Part shown: one piece after another, positions 1-7,688 of the stretch
Position numbering within the stretch: position 1 is the stretch's first letter
Layout of the letters: each line of letters starts with the position of its first letter
Assembly (NCBI GenBank): GCA_964643885.1
Contig: CAZXUI010000084.1
Coordinates: 1-19,623, forward strand
Reading direction: 5' to 3'
Length of the DNA: 19,623 nucleotides
From: CAADGL01 sp964643885
GTDB taxonomy: Bacteria; Planctomycetota; Phycisphaerae; UBA1845; Fen-1342
The notes under the pieces: generated by a model
The model's input: only the letters and a program-made list of their open reading frames with translations
Told to the model about the DNA's origin: nothing
Database searches by the model: none
Program-made: the position numbers and the translations under genes

Positions 1-201
1 CGTCTACAGGAAACCAAGAGGCCCGCCGCTTGGCGCGGCGGGTTCTGATGTGCGGTGCCGCTTGGCGCGGCGGGTGCTGATGCGCGGCCCGCCGTCAGAA
101 CCCCGTGCGCCAAGCACGGGGTCTACAGGAAACCAAGAGGCCCGCCGCTTGGCGCGGCGGGTTCTGATGTGCGGCGCCGCTTGGCGCGGCGGGTTCTGAT
201 G
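1..201. repeat. Hairpin repeat array with a 119-base direct duplication
   Basis: Bases 2-82 recur at 121-201 with only two mismatches, a period of 119 bases. Within the array are five copies of one hairpin. Copies at 22-42 and 141-161 have arms CCCGCCGC and GCGGCGGG around the loop TTGGC. Shorter-armed copies lie at about 57-71 and 176-190. One copy at 101-121 is in the opposite orientation, with arms CCCCGTGC and GCACGGGG around GCCAA, the reverse complement of TTGGC. So the loop is constant while both arms change together. The array runs up to the start of the DUF2723 gene and continues off the left edge. No gene is seen in it. Confidence 0.85.
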
Positions 202-212
202 CACGGGTGCGG

Positions 213-1712
213 ATGAAGCTCCGCGAGTGGGTGCGGCAACGGCGGGAGTGGCTGGGGCCGGCCGTCGTCACGGCCGCGTTGGCGGTGCTCGCGATTCCGC
301 GAATGCCCGGGGGCGTCTGCGTCGACGACGGGGGCGATCTTCAGACGGCGTGTGCGACGCTCGGAATCGCGCATCCGCCGAGCTACCCCCTCTACGCACT
401 GTGCGGGCACATCCTGACGCGGCTGCTGCCGCTCGAGCCGGCCTACGTCGTGACCCTCGCGAGCGGCGTGGCCAGTCTGGCGGCCATCTACGTGACTATG
501 CGCCTGCTGATCCTGCTGGGCGTGTCGCTCTGGGTGGCGGCGGCGGCGGGGCTGCTGCTGGGCGGCCACTGGGCGTGGCAGTCGGCGCTGCTGCTGCCGG
601 AGGTGTATGGGGTCAGCGCGTTGCTGCTGGCGTGGGGTGTGCGGCGGCTTGTGCTGGCGGAGCAGTGCGGCCGGGCGGTCGACCTGGTTGTGGCGATGGG
701 GCTGCTGGGGACGCTGGTGGTGAGCCGGCCGCCGATGGTTGTGCCGCTGGCGGCGGTCGGGCTGGTGCTGCAGGCGATCATCAAGCAGCATGAAGGCTTG
801 CGCCGGCGGGCGTCTCGGGTCGGGTTGGCGTGTGCGGGGGGCTTCGCGCTGCCAATCGCCGTCGCGGCGGCGGTTGTGCTGCTTCGGGATGGGAACGCGG
901 CGTACAACTACGTGGAGGAATATGCACAGGCGACGGGTGAGCTGCCGGCGGCGACGGAGGGAATCACGGCTCGCGTTCAGCGGGCGTGGTGGCTGATGAG
1001 CGGGCAGCATTATCGCGAATACGTGGTCAAGTCGCGGGAGGAGCTGTGGGCGCGGATGGGATACGTGGGCTCCATGCTGGCGCGAGTGCCGGGGTGGGTG
1101 CTTGCGGTGGGCGCGGTGCTGCTGGCGGTCGGGTGGGCGGAATTGCTGCGGCGCAGCCGGACGGCAGCGTGGCTGGTGGGGATGCTGCTGATCTTCACGC
1201 CGATGATGCTGACGGTCTACGACGTCGACGGCAGTGCGGCCGATCCGCTGCCGCTGCTGTTGGCGCTGGCGACCGCCCTGAGCGTGGCGGTCGGCGGCGT
1301 GCTGCCGCGGCTGGGCGAGATGATGCCGGCCGGCGCCGGGCGTTGGCTCGAGCCGGGAGTGCTGGCGGCGGCCGCCATGTGGACCTGGCTGGCGTGGTCA
1401 CCACCGGCGGTGAGTCCGCGGAACGCGGACGGGCGGCCGATCCTGCGGTCGCTGAATTTCGAGACCCTGCCGCGCGAGGCGGTCGTGGTTTCGGAGTGGC
1501 CGACGTCGACGGTGCTGTGGTATGGGCAGCATGTGCAGCCGGGCCGGCGGGACGTTCGCGTGGTGAACGCGGCGTTCGAGCGGTGGCCGCGGATCGTGGC
1601 GGAGGAGGTGGCGGCGGGGCGGCGGACGATCGTGATGCGCGAGATGGAGCCGCCGGAGGGGTTCGAGGTGGTGGAGTATCGGGGGGTGTGGGAGGTGAGG
1701 CGGGCGGAGTGA
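213..1712 (+). CDS. DUF2723 family polytopic membrane protein (O-mannosyltransferase-like)
   Basis: About 499 residues with many hydrophobic segments, roughly eight to ten, along the first 400 residues. The recognisable part is near residues 36-70, where an acidic patch (DDGGDLQTA) is followed by LGIAHPPSYPLYAL. That is the hallmark of the DUF2723 family, multi-pass proteins related to GT-C glycosyltransferases that use lipid-linked sugars outside the cytoplasmic membrane. The acidic pair sits where GT-C enzymes carry catalytic residues, in the first extracytoplasmic loop. The C-terminal 100 residues are soluble. Many DUF2723 proteins are clearly longer, so this is a compact member. The start is taken as ATG 213; an in-frame GTG lies at 207. 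I saw no clear ribosome binding site because the upstream DNA is repeat. The family is fairly sure; the substrate is unknown. Confidence 0.8.
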   Translation: MKLREWVRQRREWLGPAVVTAALAVLAIPRMPGGVCVDDGGDLQTACATLGIAHPPSYPLYALCGHILTRLLPLEPAYVVTLASGVASLAAIYVTMRLLILLGVSLWVAAAAGLLLGGHWAWQSALLLPEVYGVSALLLAWGVRRLVLAEQCGRAVDLVVAMGLLGTLVVSRPPMVVPLAAVGLVLQAIIKQHEGLRRRASRVGLACAGGFALPIAVAAAVVLLRDGNAAYNYVEEYAQATGELPAATEGITARVQRAWWLMSGQHYREYVVKSREELWARMGYVGSMLARVPGWVLAVGAVLLAVGWAELLRRSRTAAWLVGMLLIFTPMMLTVYDVDGSAADPLPLLLALATALSVAVGGVLPRLGEMMPAGAGRWLEPGVLAAAAMWTWLAWSPPAVSPRNADGRPILRSLNFETLPREAVVVSEWPTSTVLWYGQHVQPGRRDVRVVNAAFERWPRIVAEEVAAGRRTIVMREMEPPEGFEVVEYRGVWEVRRAE

Positions 1713-1745
1713 GCGAGCGCTGAGCGGGGCGTATGCGCGGCAGCC

Positions 1746-2213
1746 TTACTTGGAGTCCAGCGGCCGGCGGAATTCGTACTCGAATGAGTTGAAGGTGTCG
1801 TGCATCGGGCGCGTGCCGCCCTGTGCGAAGCCCATTGCGCGATAAAGGGCGTGCGCGGCGGTGAAGCGCGTGTCGCTCCAGAGAAACATCTCGCGGCGGC
1901 CGGCGGCGCGGGCCGCACGCATCGCATTCTCGACCAGGTGGCGGGCCCAGCCGCGGCGGCGGCGCTCGGGATGCACGTAGAGCACCTTGATCTCGCCGGA
2001 GTCGGCGTGCAGCAGCAGGCCGCAGGTGGCCATGATGCGGGCAGCCTCATCGATGACCCATAGCTCGCCTCCCCGCGAGCGGAAGAACTGCACCGGGTCG
2101 ATCAGGTGGGGCTCTTCGTCAAGGATCAGATAGAAGCCGTACTCGCGGTAGATACTGTCGACGAGCTGCTGGATCTGCGGCACGTCGGCGGGCTGGGCAG
2201 GGCGAAGGTTCAT
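1746..2213 (-). CDS. GNAT family N-acetyltransferase
   Basis: A 155-residue single-domain protein of usual GNAT length. Acetyl-CoA binding motif A is visible: strand EIKVLYVHPE (residues 74-83) followed by the pyrophosphate loop RRRRGWA (84-90) and a helix. Motif B, with YRAMGF at 124-129, is also typical. GNAT enzymes transfer an acetyl group from acetyl-CoA to an amine; nothing here shows the substrate. It lies 11 bases after the stop of the ABC ATPase on the same strand and converges on the DUF2723 gene, so it is probably the second gene of a two-gene operon. The spacer before its ATG has no good Shine-Dalgarno sequence, which fits translation coupled to the gene ahead. Confidence 0.88.
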   Translation of the reverse strand: MNLRPAQPADVPQIQQLVDSIYREYGFYLILDEEPHLIDPVQFFRSRGGELWVIDEAARIMATCGLLLHADSGEIKVLYVHPERRRRGWARHLVENAMRAARAAGRREMFLWSDTRFTAAHALYRAMGFAQGGTRPMHDTFNSFEYEFRRPLDSK

Positions 2214-2224
2214 CGGAGGCGCGG

Positions 2225-2956
2225 TCAGGCGGTGGAATGAGCGGGCGCGTGGTCGTTGAGCCTGTCGCTGGCGATCTGGCCGTCTCGAAACTCGACCACG
2301 CGGCGGCAGCGGGCGGCGACAGCCTTGTCGTGCGTGACGAGGATGATGGTCATGCCGGCCGCATTCAACTCGTCCAGGATTCCGAGGATGAGCTGGCCGG
2401 TGGCAGAGTCCAGATTGCCCGTCGGCTCGTCCGCGAGCAGCAGCACCGGATCGTTGAGCAGGGCGCGGGCGATCGCCACGCGCTGCTGCTGGCCGCCGGA
2501 GAGCTGCGGCGGGCAGTGGTGAAGCCGGTCGCCCAGGCCGACCCGCTCGGCCGCGGCGATCGCCCGCTCGCGTCGCGACTTGGGCGGCACGCCCTGGTAG
2601 TACATCGGAACCTCAAGGTTTTCGAGCACAGTGTGGGCCTGGATGAGATTGAAGTTCTGAAAGATGAAGCCGATCTGGCGGCCGCGCACGTCTGATAACT
2701 CATCATCATTGAGGTGCGAGACATCCTGTCCGCCGAGCCAGTAGCTGCCGCTGGTCGGCCGGTCGAGGCAGCCGAGCAGGTTCATCAGGGTGCTTTTCCC
2801 GCTTCCGGAGGTGCCGACGATGGCGACGTACTCGCCGCGGCGGATCTCGGTGGAGATGCCGCGCAGGGCAACGACCTGGGTTTCGGAACCCACCTGGCCG
2901 TAGACCTTTACGACCTTGTCGAGGCGGACGATGACGTCGTCTGCGGGGCGGTGCAC
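2225..2956 (-). CDS. ABC transporter ATP-binding protein, LolD/MacB type
   Basis: An ATPase subunit of the family that powers LolCDE, MacB and FtsE-type membrane machines. Numbered from GTG 2956, Walker A is GTSGSGKST (48-56), the Q-loop glutamine is residue 100 in FIFQNF, the signature LSGGQQQR is at 152-159, Walker B VLLLADE at 171-177, and the H-loop histidine at 209. All are intact. The frame stays open to an ATG at 3055, which would add 33 Pro/Arg-rich residues unlike the family. GTG 2956 is preferred because GAAAGG lies about 6 bases upstream and because ATG 3055 falls inside a plausible -10 box. No partner permease is next to it; the downstream neighbour is a GNAT enzyme. Its normal Walker A to Q-loop distance makes it a control for the unusual ATPase at 18330-19310. 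Confidence 0.9.
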   Translation of the reverse strand: MHRPADDVIVRLDKVVKVYGQVGSETQVVALRGISTEIRRGEYVAIVGTSGSGKSTLMNLLGCLDRPTSGSYWLGGQDVSHLNDDELSDVRGRQIGFIFQNFNLIQAHTVLENLEVPMYYQGVPPKSRRERAIAAAERVGLGDRLHHCPPQLSGGQQQRVAIARALLNDPVLLLADEPTGNLDSATGQLILGILDELNAAGMTIILVTHDKAVAARCRRVVEFRDGQIASDRLNDHAPAHSTA

Positions 2957-3050
2957 CGGGGGCCTTTCGGGCTGAGCCGGACGGCGGCCGCGCGGGCCGG
3001 CGGACGGCGGTTTCGAACCGGGCGGCCGCTTGTCGGGCCGCCGGCAGATG

Positions 3051-3079
3051 ATCATAATAAGGGGCTCGGAACTTGACCA
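3051..3079 (-). promoter_or_regulatory. Candidate sigma-70 promoter for the ABC ATPase/GNAT pair
   Basis: On the minus strand TGGTCA (3079-3074) and TATGAT (3056-3051) are separated by 17 bases, with 4/6 and 5/6 consensus matches. The -10 box contains the ATG at 3055, so a transcript from here would start downstream of that ATG and favour the GTG start at 2956. Found by eye only. Confidence 0.45.
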
Positions 3080-3134
3080 TGAGGCGTGGCGAGCGGCCGC
3101 CGGGCGGCCGCGGCCCGGCGGGAGTGAGTGAGCG

Positions 3135-3419
3135 ATGAAGAGCGAGATTCACCCGGAGTATCGGCCGGTGGTGTTCTACGACGTGGGCGCGGACTTCAAG
3201 CTGCTGACGCGCTCGACGATCAAGACGAACGAGACGATCACGCTGGACGGCAAGGAGTATCCGTGCGCGAAGGTGGATATTTCGAGCGCGTCGCACCCGT
3301 TCTACACGGGCAAGCAGAAGTTCGTGGACACGGCCGGGCGGGTGGAGCGGTTTCAGAAGAAGTTCGCGGGCAACTACTTCCAGAAGGGCAAGGAGAAGAA
3401 GGGCTCGGCCGGCAAGTAG
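3135..3419 (+). CDS. rpmE2: 50S ribosomal protein L31, type B
   Basis: A 94-residue protein with the L31 opening KSEIHPEYRPVVFYD, and later SSASHPFYTGKQKFVDTAGRVERF, which matches the conserved HPFYTG and GRVxRF core of the family. It has a single cysteine (YPCAK) and lacks the four-cysteine zinc site of type A, so it is the zinc-independent type B form, part of the large ribosomal subunit. A lysine/glycine-rich tail ends the protein. The start ATG follows GGGAG by about ten bases. A strong intrinsic terminator follows at once, so it is at least partly transcribed alone, ahead of the release factor gene, an arrangement common in bacteria. Confidence 0.95.
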   Translation: MKSEIHPEYRPVVFYDVGADFKLLTRSTIKTNETITLDGKEYPCAKVDISSASHPFYTGKQKFVDTAGRVERFQKKFAGNYFQKGKEKKGSAGK

Positions 3420-3439
3420 CTGCGTCAGACGGAAGATCG

Positions 3440-3477
3440 AACACGGTCCGCGCGCCTCGCACGGGCCGTGTTTTTTT
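3440..3477 (+). terminator. Rho-independent terminator after L31
   Basis: Arms AACACGG (3440-3446) and CCGTGTT (3466-3472) extend to nine pairs with one G-U, and seven T residues follow at 3471-3477. It lies 20 bases after the L31 stop codon. Confidence 0.88.
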
Positions 3478-3518
3478 GCTTACGAGCTCGGCGAGGCGGC
3501 GAATCAGGATGGTCTGAG

Positions 3519-4616
3519 ATGAGCAGGCCGCAGGATCCGGCGTGGATTGCGCGGGTGGAGGAGATGGCCCGGCGCAGCGAAGAGATCTCCGAGCAGATGA
3601 ACCAGCCGGGCGTGGCGTCGAACGGGGCGCTGATGGTGCGGCTGGCGCGGGAGCATGGCGCGCTGGAGAAGATCGTGCGGCCGTACCGCGAGTATCGCTC
3701 GCTGACGCGGCAGGTGTGGGAGACGTACGACATTCTGGAGGACGCGAGCAGCGAGTCGGATTTCCGGGAGCTGGCGGCCTCGGAGCTGCCGGCGCTGGAG
3801 AAGAAGCGCGACGAGGTCGTGCAGACGCTGATGGAGCGGCTGGTGACGGGGGATGAGGCGGCGATCGCGAGCGTGCTGCTGGAGATCCGCATGGGGACGG
3901 GGGGTGCGGAGGCGGCGCTGTTCGCGGGGGATCTGCTGGGGATGTACACGGCCTATGCGCAGCGGAAGGGATTCAAAACGGAGCTGATCTCGCTCTCGCC
4001 GGGCGACGCGGGCGGCGTGCGAGAAGCGATTCTGAACGTGACGGGGGACGAGGTGTTCGTGGATTTGCGGTTCGAGGGGGGCGGGCACCGCGTGCAGCGT
4101 GTGCCGGAGACGGAAACGCAGGGGCGGATTCACACGTCGCTGGCGACGGTGGCCGTGCTGCCGGAGCCGGAGGAAGTGGCGGTCGACATCCATTGGGAGC
4201 GGGATGTGATCGAGCACACGAGCCGGGCGGGCGGGCCGGGCGGCCAGAACGTGAACAAGGTGGAGAGCGCGATCAAGCTGGAGCACATCCCGACGGGGAT
4301 CACGGTGTCGATGCGGGATGAGAAGAGCCAGCACAAGAACCGGGCCAAGGCGCGGCGCATCCTGATGGCGCGGGTGTTCGAGCATTTCCAGGCGCAGCAG
4401 GCGGCCAAGCTGGCCTCGGAGCGCAAGAGCATGGTGGGCTCGGGCGAGCGGAGCGACCGCATCCGCACGTACAACTTTCCGCAGAACCGCGTGACGGATC
4501 ATCGCGTGAATCACGACGTGTTCGACATCGAGGGGGTGCTCGTGCGGGGCGAGCTGGACGAGTTTCACGAGTTATTGCGCGAGCGCGACCTGAAGCTGCG
4601 GCTGGAAAACCTGTAA
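3519..4616 (+). CDS. prfA: Peptide chain release factor 1
   Basis: 365 residues, close to the roughly 360 of other RF1 proteins. It reads UAA and UAG stop codons in the ribosomal A site and triggers peptide release. The catalytic GGQ is at 241-243 in RAGGPGGQNVNKVESA. The stop-recognition tripeptide is PET (196-198), in RVPETETQGRIHTS, matching the PxT of RF1 and not the SPF of RF2. The frame is open further upstream to 3468, but that start lies in the terminator T-run; ATG 3519 has AGGA about ten bases ahead. In many bacteria the next gene is prmC, which methylates the GGQ glutamine; here a glycosyltransferase follows after 26 bases. Confidence 0.96.
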   Translation: MSRPQDPAWIARVEEMARRSEEISEQMNQPGVASNGALMVRLAREHGALEKIVRPYREYRSLTRQVWETYDILEDASSESDFRELAASELPALEKKRDEVVQTLMERLVTGDEAAIASVLLEIRMGTGGAEAALFAGDLLGMYTAYAQRKGFKTELISLSPGDAGGVREAILNVTGDEVFVDLRFEGGGHRVQRVPETETQGRIHTSLATVAVLPEPEEVAVDIHWERDVIEHTSRAGGPGGQNVNKVESAIKLEHIPTGITVSMRDEKSQHKNRAKARRILMARVFEHFQAQQAAKLASERKSMVGSGERSDRIRTYNFPQNRVTDHRVNHDVFDIEGVLVRGELDEFHELLRERDLKLRLENL

Positions 4617-4630
4617 GCGGCGCTGCGCGG

Positions 4631-4636
4631 TATATT
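4631..4636 (+). promoter_or_regulatory. Possible -10 box giving a leaderless transcript
   Basis: TATATT ends six bases before the ATG of the glycosyltransferase, so transcription could begin on the start codon itself. No convincing -35 box is present at 16-18 bases, and the gene also lies close enough to prfA to be cotranscribed. Weak call. Confidence 0.3.
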
Positions 4637-4642
4637 CCGCCC

Positions 4643-5728
4643 ATGCCGGCGCCGCAGACACCGAAGCGGATTCTGCTGATCAAGCCCAGCTCGCTGGGGG
4701 ATATCGTGCACGCGCTGCCGGTGCTGGCGGGGCTGCGGGCGAGCTTTCCGCAGGCGCACATCGCATGGCTGATCGGCTCGAGCTTCGCATTGCTGCTGGA
4801 GGGGCATCCGCTGCTGGACGAGGTGATTCCGTTCGATCGGCGGCGATATGGGCGGCTGTGGCGCGATCCGCGCGTCGCCTGGGAGTTCGCGGGTTTTCTG
4901 CGCGGCTTGCGGCGGCGGCGCTTCGACCTGGTGCTCGATCTTCAGGGATTGCTGCGCAGCGGGATCATGGCGCTGGCGAGCGGCGCGCCGCGGAGGATCG
5001 GCTTCGCGCGGTCGCGCGAGCCGGCCGGCGTTTTCTACACGCAGCGCGTCGCTTGTCCGCCGGCGGTCGAGCACGCAGTCGACCGAAACGTCCACCTCGC
5101 ACGCGCGGCCGGCGTGACGATCGAGCGGATCGAGTTCCCGCTCGCGCTGCGCGACGCGGAGCGGCGCGACGCGGCCCGGCTGCTGGCGGAAGGCGGGCTG
5201 GCGGCCGGCGAGAGCTACGTGGCGGTATTGCCGGGGGCGCGCTGGCCGAGCAAGCGCTGGTCGCCGCAGCAGTTCGCGAAGCTGATCGACCTGCTGCAAG
5301 CGGAGCGCGCAGGGCGGTGCGTGCTGCTGGGCGGTGCGGAGGAACGTGACACGGCCGGGCAGATCGCCAACGGGTGCGCCTCGCGGCCGATCGACCTGGT
5401 CGGCCGAACGTCGCTGCGGCAGCTCGTGGCATTGCTGGCGGGAGCCGAGCGGGTCGTGTGCGTGGATTCGGGGCCGATGCACATCGCGGCGGCGCTCGGC
5501 CGGCCGCTGGTGGCGCTGTTCGGGCCGACGAATCCGGTTCGGACGGGGCCCTACAGCCCGCGGGCGCGGGTTGTGACGAATCCGGTTCCGTGCGCGCCGT
5601 GTTATCGGCGCATCTGCCCGCTGGGGCATCAGGATTGTCTGGCTCGGCTCGGTCCGCAGGCGGTCTTGGAGCGCGTCCGAGAACTGTCCCCGGCCGAGGC
5701 GGTCTCCGGGGCGGGCGGCGGCGGCTGA
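4643..5728 (+). CDS. Glycosyltransferase family 9 protein (heptosyltransferase-like)
   Basis: 361 residues with two Rossmann-like halves (GT-B fold). The N-terminal motif ILLIKPSSLGDIVHALPVL, with the conserved aspartate at residue 20, is that of WaaC/WaaF ADP-heptose:lipopolysaccharide heptosyltransferases. The C-terminal half shows GARWPSKRW and the donor-binding block DSGPMHIAAALGRP (275-288) followed by FGPTNP. The cluster CAPCYRRICPLGHQDC (317-332) is a cysteine set also seen in many family 9 members. The protein probably adds a heptose or similar sugar to an envelope glycolipid on the cytoplasmic face. Acceptor and donor cannot be told from sequence, so no waa symbol is given. It ends in a short glycine-rich tail. 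Confidence 0.9.
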   Translation: MPAPQTPKRILLIKPSSLGDIVHALPVLAGLRASFPQAHIAWLIGSSFALLLEGHPLLDEVIPFDRRRYGRLWRDPRVAWEFAGFLRGLRRRRFDLVLDLQGLLRSGIMALASGAPRRIGFARSREPAGVFYTQRVACPPAVEHAVDRNVHLARAAGVTIERIEFPLALRDAERRDAARLLAEGGLAAGESYVAVLPGARWPSKRWSPQQFAKLIDLLQAERAGRCVLLGGAEERDTAGQIANGCASRPIDLVGRTSLRQLVALLAGAERVVCVDSGPMHIAAALGRPLVALFGPTNPVRTGPYSPRARVVTNPVPCAPCYRRICPLGHQDCLARLGPQAVLERVRELSPAEAVSGAGGGG

Positions 5729-5947
5729 AGGCGCCGCGGCGGGGTTGGGGGCGGCGGCGGGCGGCGAATGCACATCTTCGGCCGCGCAGTTGCGCGCGCA
5801 CGGAATCGATTGTCACACTTGGGGGAGCGTAAGCGGGCGTTGCGCGTCCGGCCCGCTAAAGGCGGGGTGTCAATCAGCCGACCCGATTCACAGGAACCGG
5901 TGCCGAGCGCTGGCACCGCGCCAAGCCATTACCCCGGAGCGGTCAAG

Positions 5948-7540
5948 ATGTCTCGGAAGGCTTTGATGAAACGCGTGAGCGGCCTCGTGCCGATCGTGGC
6001 GATCTGCGTGGCGATGATGAGCGCGGGTTGCGAGACCTACCCGTTCCTGCCGTTCGCCGATGCGAATCTGACGTCATCGGGCGGCGACACCGGCGGCACG
6101 CCGGCGGACCCGAACAGCGCGGGCGGCGGCGGCAGCGCGACCGGTGATTCCTTCACCGAGCATATCGTCGTGGACCGGACCTTCACGGACGGCACGTCGG
6201 TGACGACGGTGACGTACAACGTGGGCGACCTGAACCGGTCCAAGCTGCTGGTTGATTTCAACGCCGACGGGCGCACCGACCCGGTCGTGGGCTACGGCGA
6301 GGATCAGCGCACGGTGCAGATCCTGCTCAGCCAGGACCCGGCCGGCAGCGAGAACGGGGTCGAATTCCTGAGCCTGACGCTGGACGGCGATCTGTGGGAT
6401 GAGATCGCCGACGTGGCGGCCGGGGACATCGACGGCGACGGGGCGCTCGATATCGTGATCGCGTCGGCCAACGGCGTGTTCTACATGCACCACCCGACCG
6501 GCCGGCCGGTGACGGACCTGCGCTACTGGGGCATGGGCAGCCCGGAAGTCGCCAGCGAGGTGATCTTCGGGACGGACGAGGGTCTGAGCGACGATGAGAT
6601 TCAGTCGATCATCGCGGCGACGATCGGGCCGGCCGTGAACATCGATGACTATGTGATCACCGTGCGGCAGGGCTACACGAGCGTCGAGATCGGCGACATG
6701 GACAACGACGGGGACAACGACATCGTCGCGTCGCGGACGCTTCAGATCGACATGCAACCGAAGCCGGACCGCGAGGTGCCGCCGATCCAGATCATCGAAG
6801 GCACGCTTCAGGTGCTGGTGAATCCGGGATTCGCGGTGGATGGCCTGGGCTGGGAGACGGTGGCGGTCGGCGAGCACGAGCGTTTGCCGGTACTGGACCG
6901 GGACGTGCCCTCGCGGCTGATGCTGATGGATATGGACCGGGACGGGGACCTGGACATCGTCTCGGCGGCGCGGCGTGACGTGAACTCGCAGGTGGCCTGG
7001 TTCGAGAACCCGCTGCCGGGCGGGGCCGTGGATCCGGATACGCCGTGGACGCAGTGGCGCGTGGGGAGCGTGCGCGACGCGTGGTCGCTGGACATCTTCG
7101 ACCTGACCGGGGACGGCTGGCCGGACGTGGTCGCGGTCGGCGGCGAGCAGCGGCAGATGGTGCTGTTCGAGAATCCGGGCGGATCGAGCACGGGCATCTA
7201 CCGCGAGTATGACTGGGACACGCACGCGATCGTAACCTTCGAGACGTTCGACCCGTTCGAAGTGAAAGTGGTCGACATCGACGTGGATGGGCAGATGGAG
7301 CTGCTGGTGAGCGGGACGGTTGGCGCGGTTCGCTACTACGAGGCCGGCGGAGACGTGCGGCAGCCGTGGGAGGGCGCGTTCGTGCTTGACTTCACGTTCG
7401 AGGGCGAGCCGGCGGGCACGATCACGGGGCTGGCGGTCGCGGACCTGGATGGCGACGGCGACCCGGACATCATCGCGGTTCAGAACCAGGAGCAGGACAA
7501 CGCGGAGCGGATCAGTTGGATCGAGAACGAGCTGCCGTAG
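5948..7540 (+). CDS. Exported FG-GAP/VCBS repeat protein
   Basis: 530 residues. A positively charged N-terminus and a hydrophobic stretch (residues 12-27) end in MSAGC (Cys28), which resembles a lipobox but has Ser at -3, so lipoprotein anchoring is likely rather than certain. A Gly/Ser/Thr-rich linker (43-68) follows. Seven calcium-binding loops of the DxDxDGxxD type start near residues 103, 160, 250, 328, 385, 443 and 499, for example DIDGDGALD and DMDNDGDND. Such repeats build beta-propellers on secreted or surface proteins; the function here is unknown. The start ATG 5948 has GGAG about nine bases ahead and gives the signal sequence; the longer open frame from 5768 does not. It ends at a hairpin terminator. 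Confidence 0.88.
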   Translation: MSRKALMKRVSGLVPIVAICVAMMSAGCETYPFLPFADANLTSSGGDTGGTPADPNSAGGGGSATGDSFTEHIVVDRTFTDGTSVTTVTYNVGDLNRSKLLVDFNADGRTDPVVGYGEDQRTVQILLSQDPAGSENGVEFLSLTLDGDLWDEIADVAAGDIDGDGALDIVIASANGVFYMHHPTGRPVTDLRYWGMGSPEVASEVIFGTDEGLSDDEIQSIIAATIGPAVNIDDYVITVRQGYTSVEIGDMDNDGDNDIVASRTLQIDMQPKPDREVPPIQIIEGTLQVLVNPGFAVDGLGWETVAVGEHERLPVLDRDVPSRLMLMDMDRDGDLDIVSAARRDVNSQVAWFENPLPGGAVDPDTPWTQWRVGSVRDAWSLDIFDLTGDGWPDVVAVGGEQRQMVLFENPGGSSTGIYREYDWDTHAIVTFETFDPFEVKVVDIDVDGQMELLVSGTVGAVRYYEAGGDVRQPWEGAFVLDFTFEGEPAGTITGLAVADLDGDGDPDIIAVQNQEQDNAERISWIENELP

Positions 7541-7568
7541 CGTAGCTCGGGTTCTGTGAGCAACAAGA

Positions 7569-7616
7569 GCGGGTCCGGTGCGGGCGTTTCAGTCCCGGCC
7601 GGGCCCGCGGTGTTTT
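7569..7616 (+). terminator. Terminator-like hairpin after the FG-GAP gene
   Basis: Arms GCGGGTCCGG (7569-7578) and CCGGGCCCGC (7599-7608) form ten pairs with one G-U, followed by GGTGTTTT. The loop is 20 bases and the T-run short. It sits 28 bases after the stop codon. Confidence 0.65.
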
Positions 7617-7688
7617 GAGAGCGCTGCGCACTGGACAGGCGGGCCGCGTGCGGATGCGGGCCGGGCCGCAGGTGTCGCTGGGAAGAAT

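Noticed and set aside
1..201. CRISPR array at the left edge
   Set aside because: The repeats are palindromic, unevenly spaced and partly inverted. There are no unique spacers of constant length and no cas genes.
123..1010. Long open frames opposite the DUF2723 gene, and many similar long frames opposite other genes (for example 4565-5773, 9196-11292, 14745-16706 and 16394-18367 on the minus strand)
   Set aside because: They are Arg/Pro/His-rich, mirror the codon bias of the real gene on the other strand, and show no family motifs. In DNA this GC-rich such shadows are expected.
5768..5947. Longer N-terminus for the FG-GAP protein
   Set aside because: It would place 60 Arg/Pro-rich residues before a clear signal sequence. 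ATG 5948 has a ribosome binding site.
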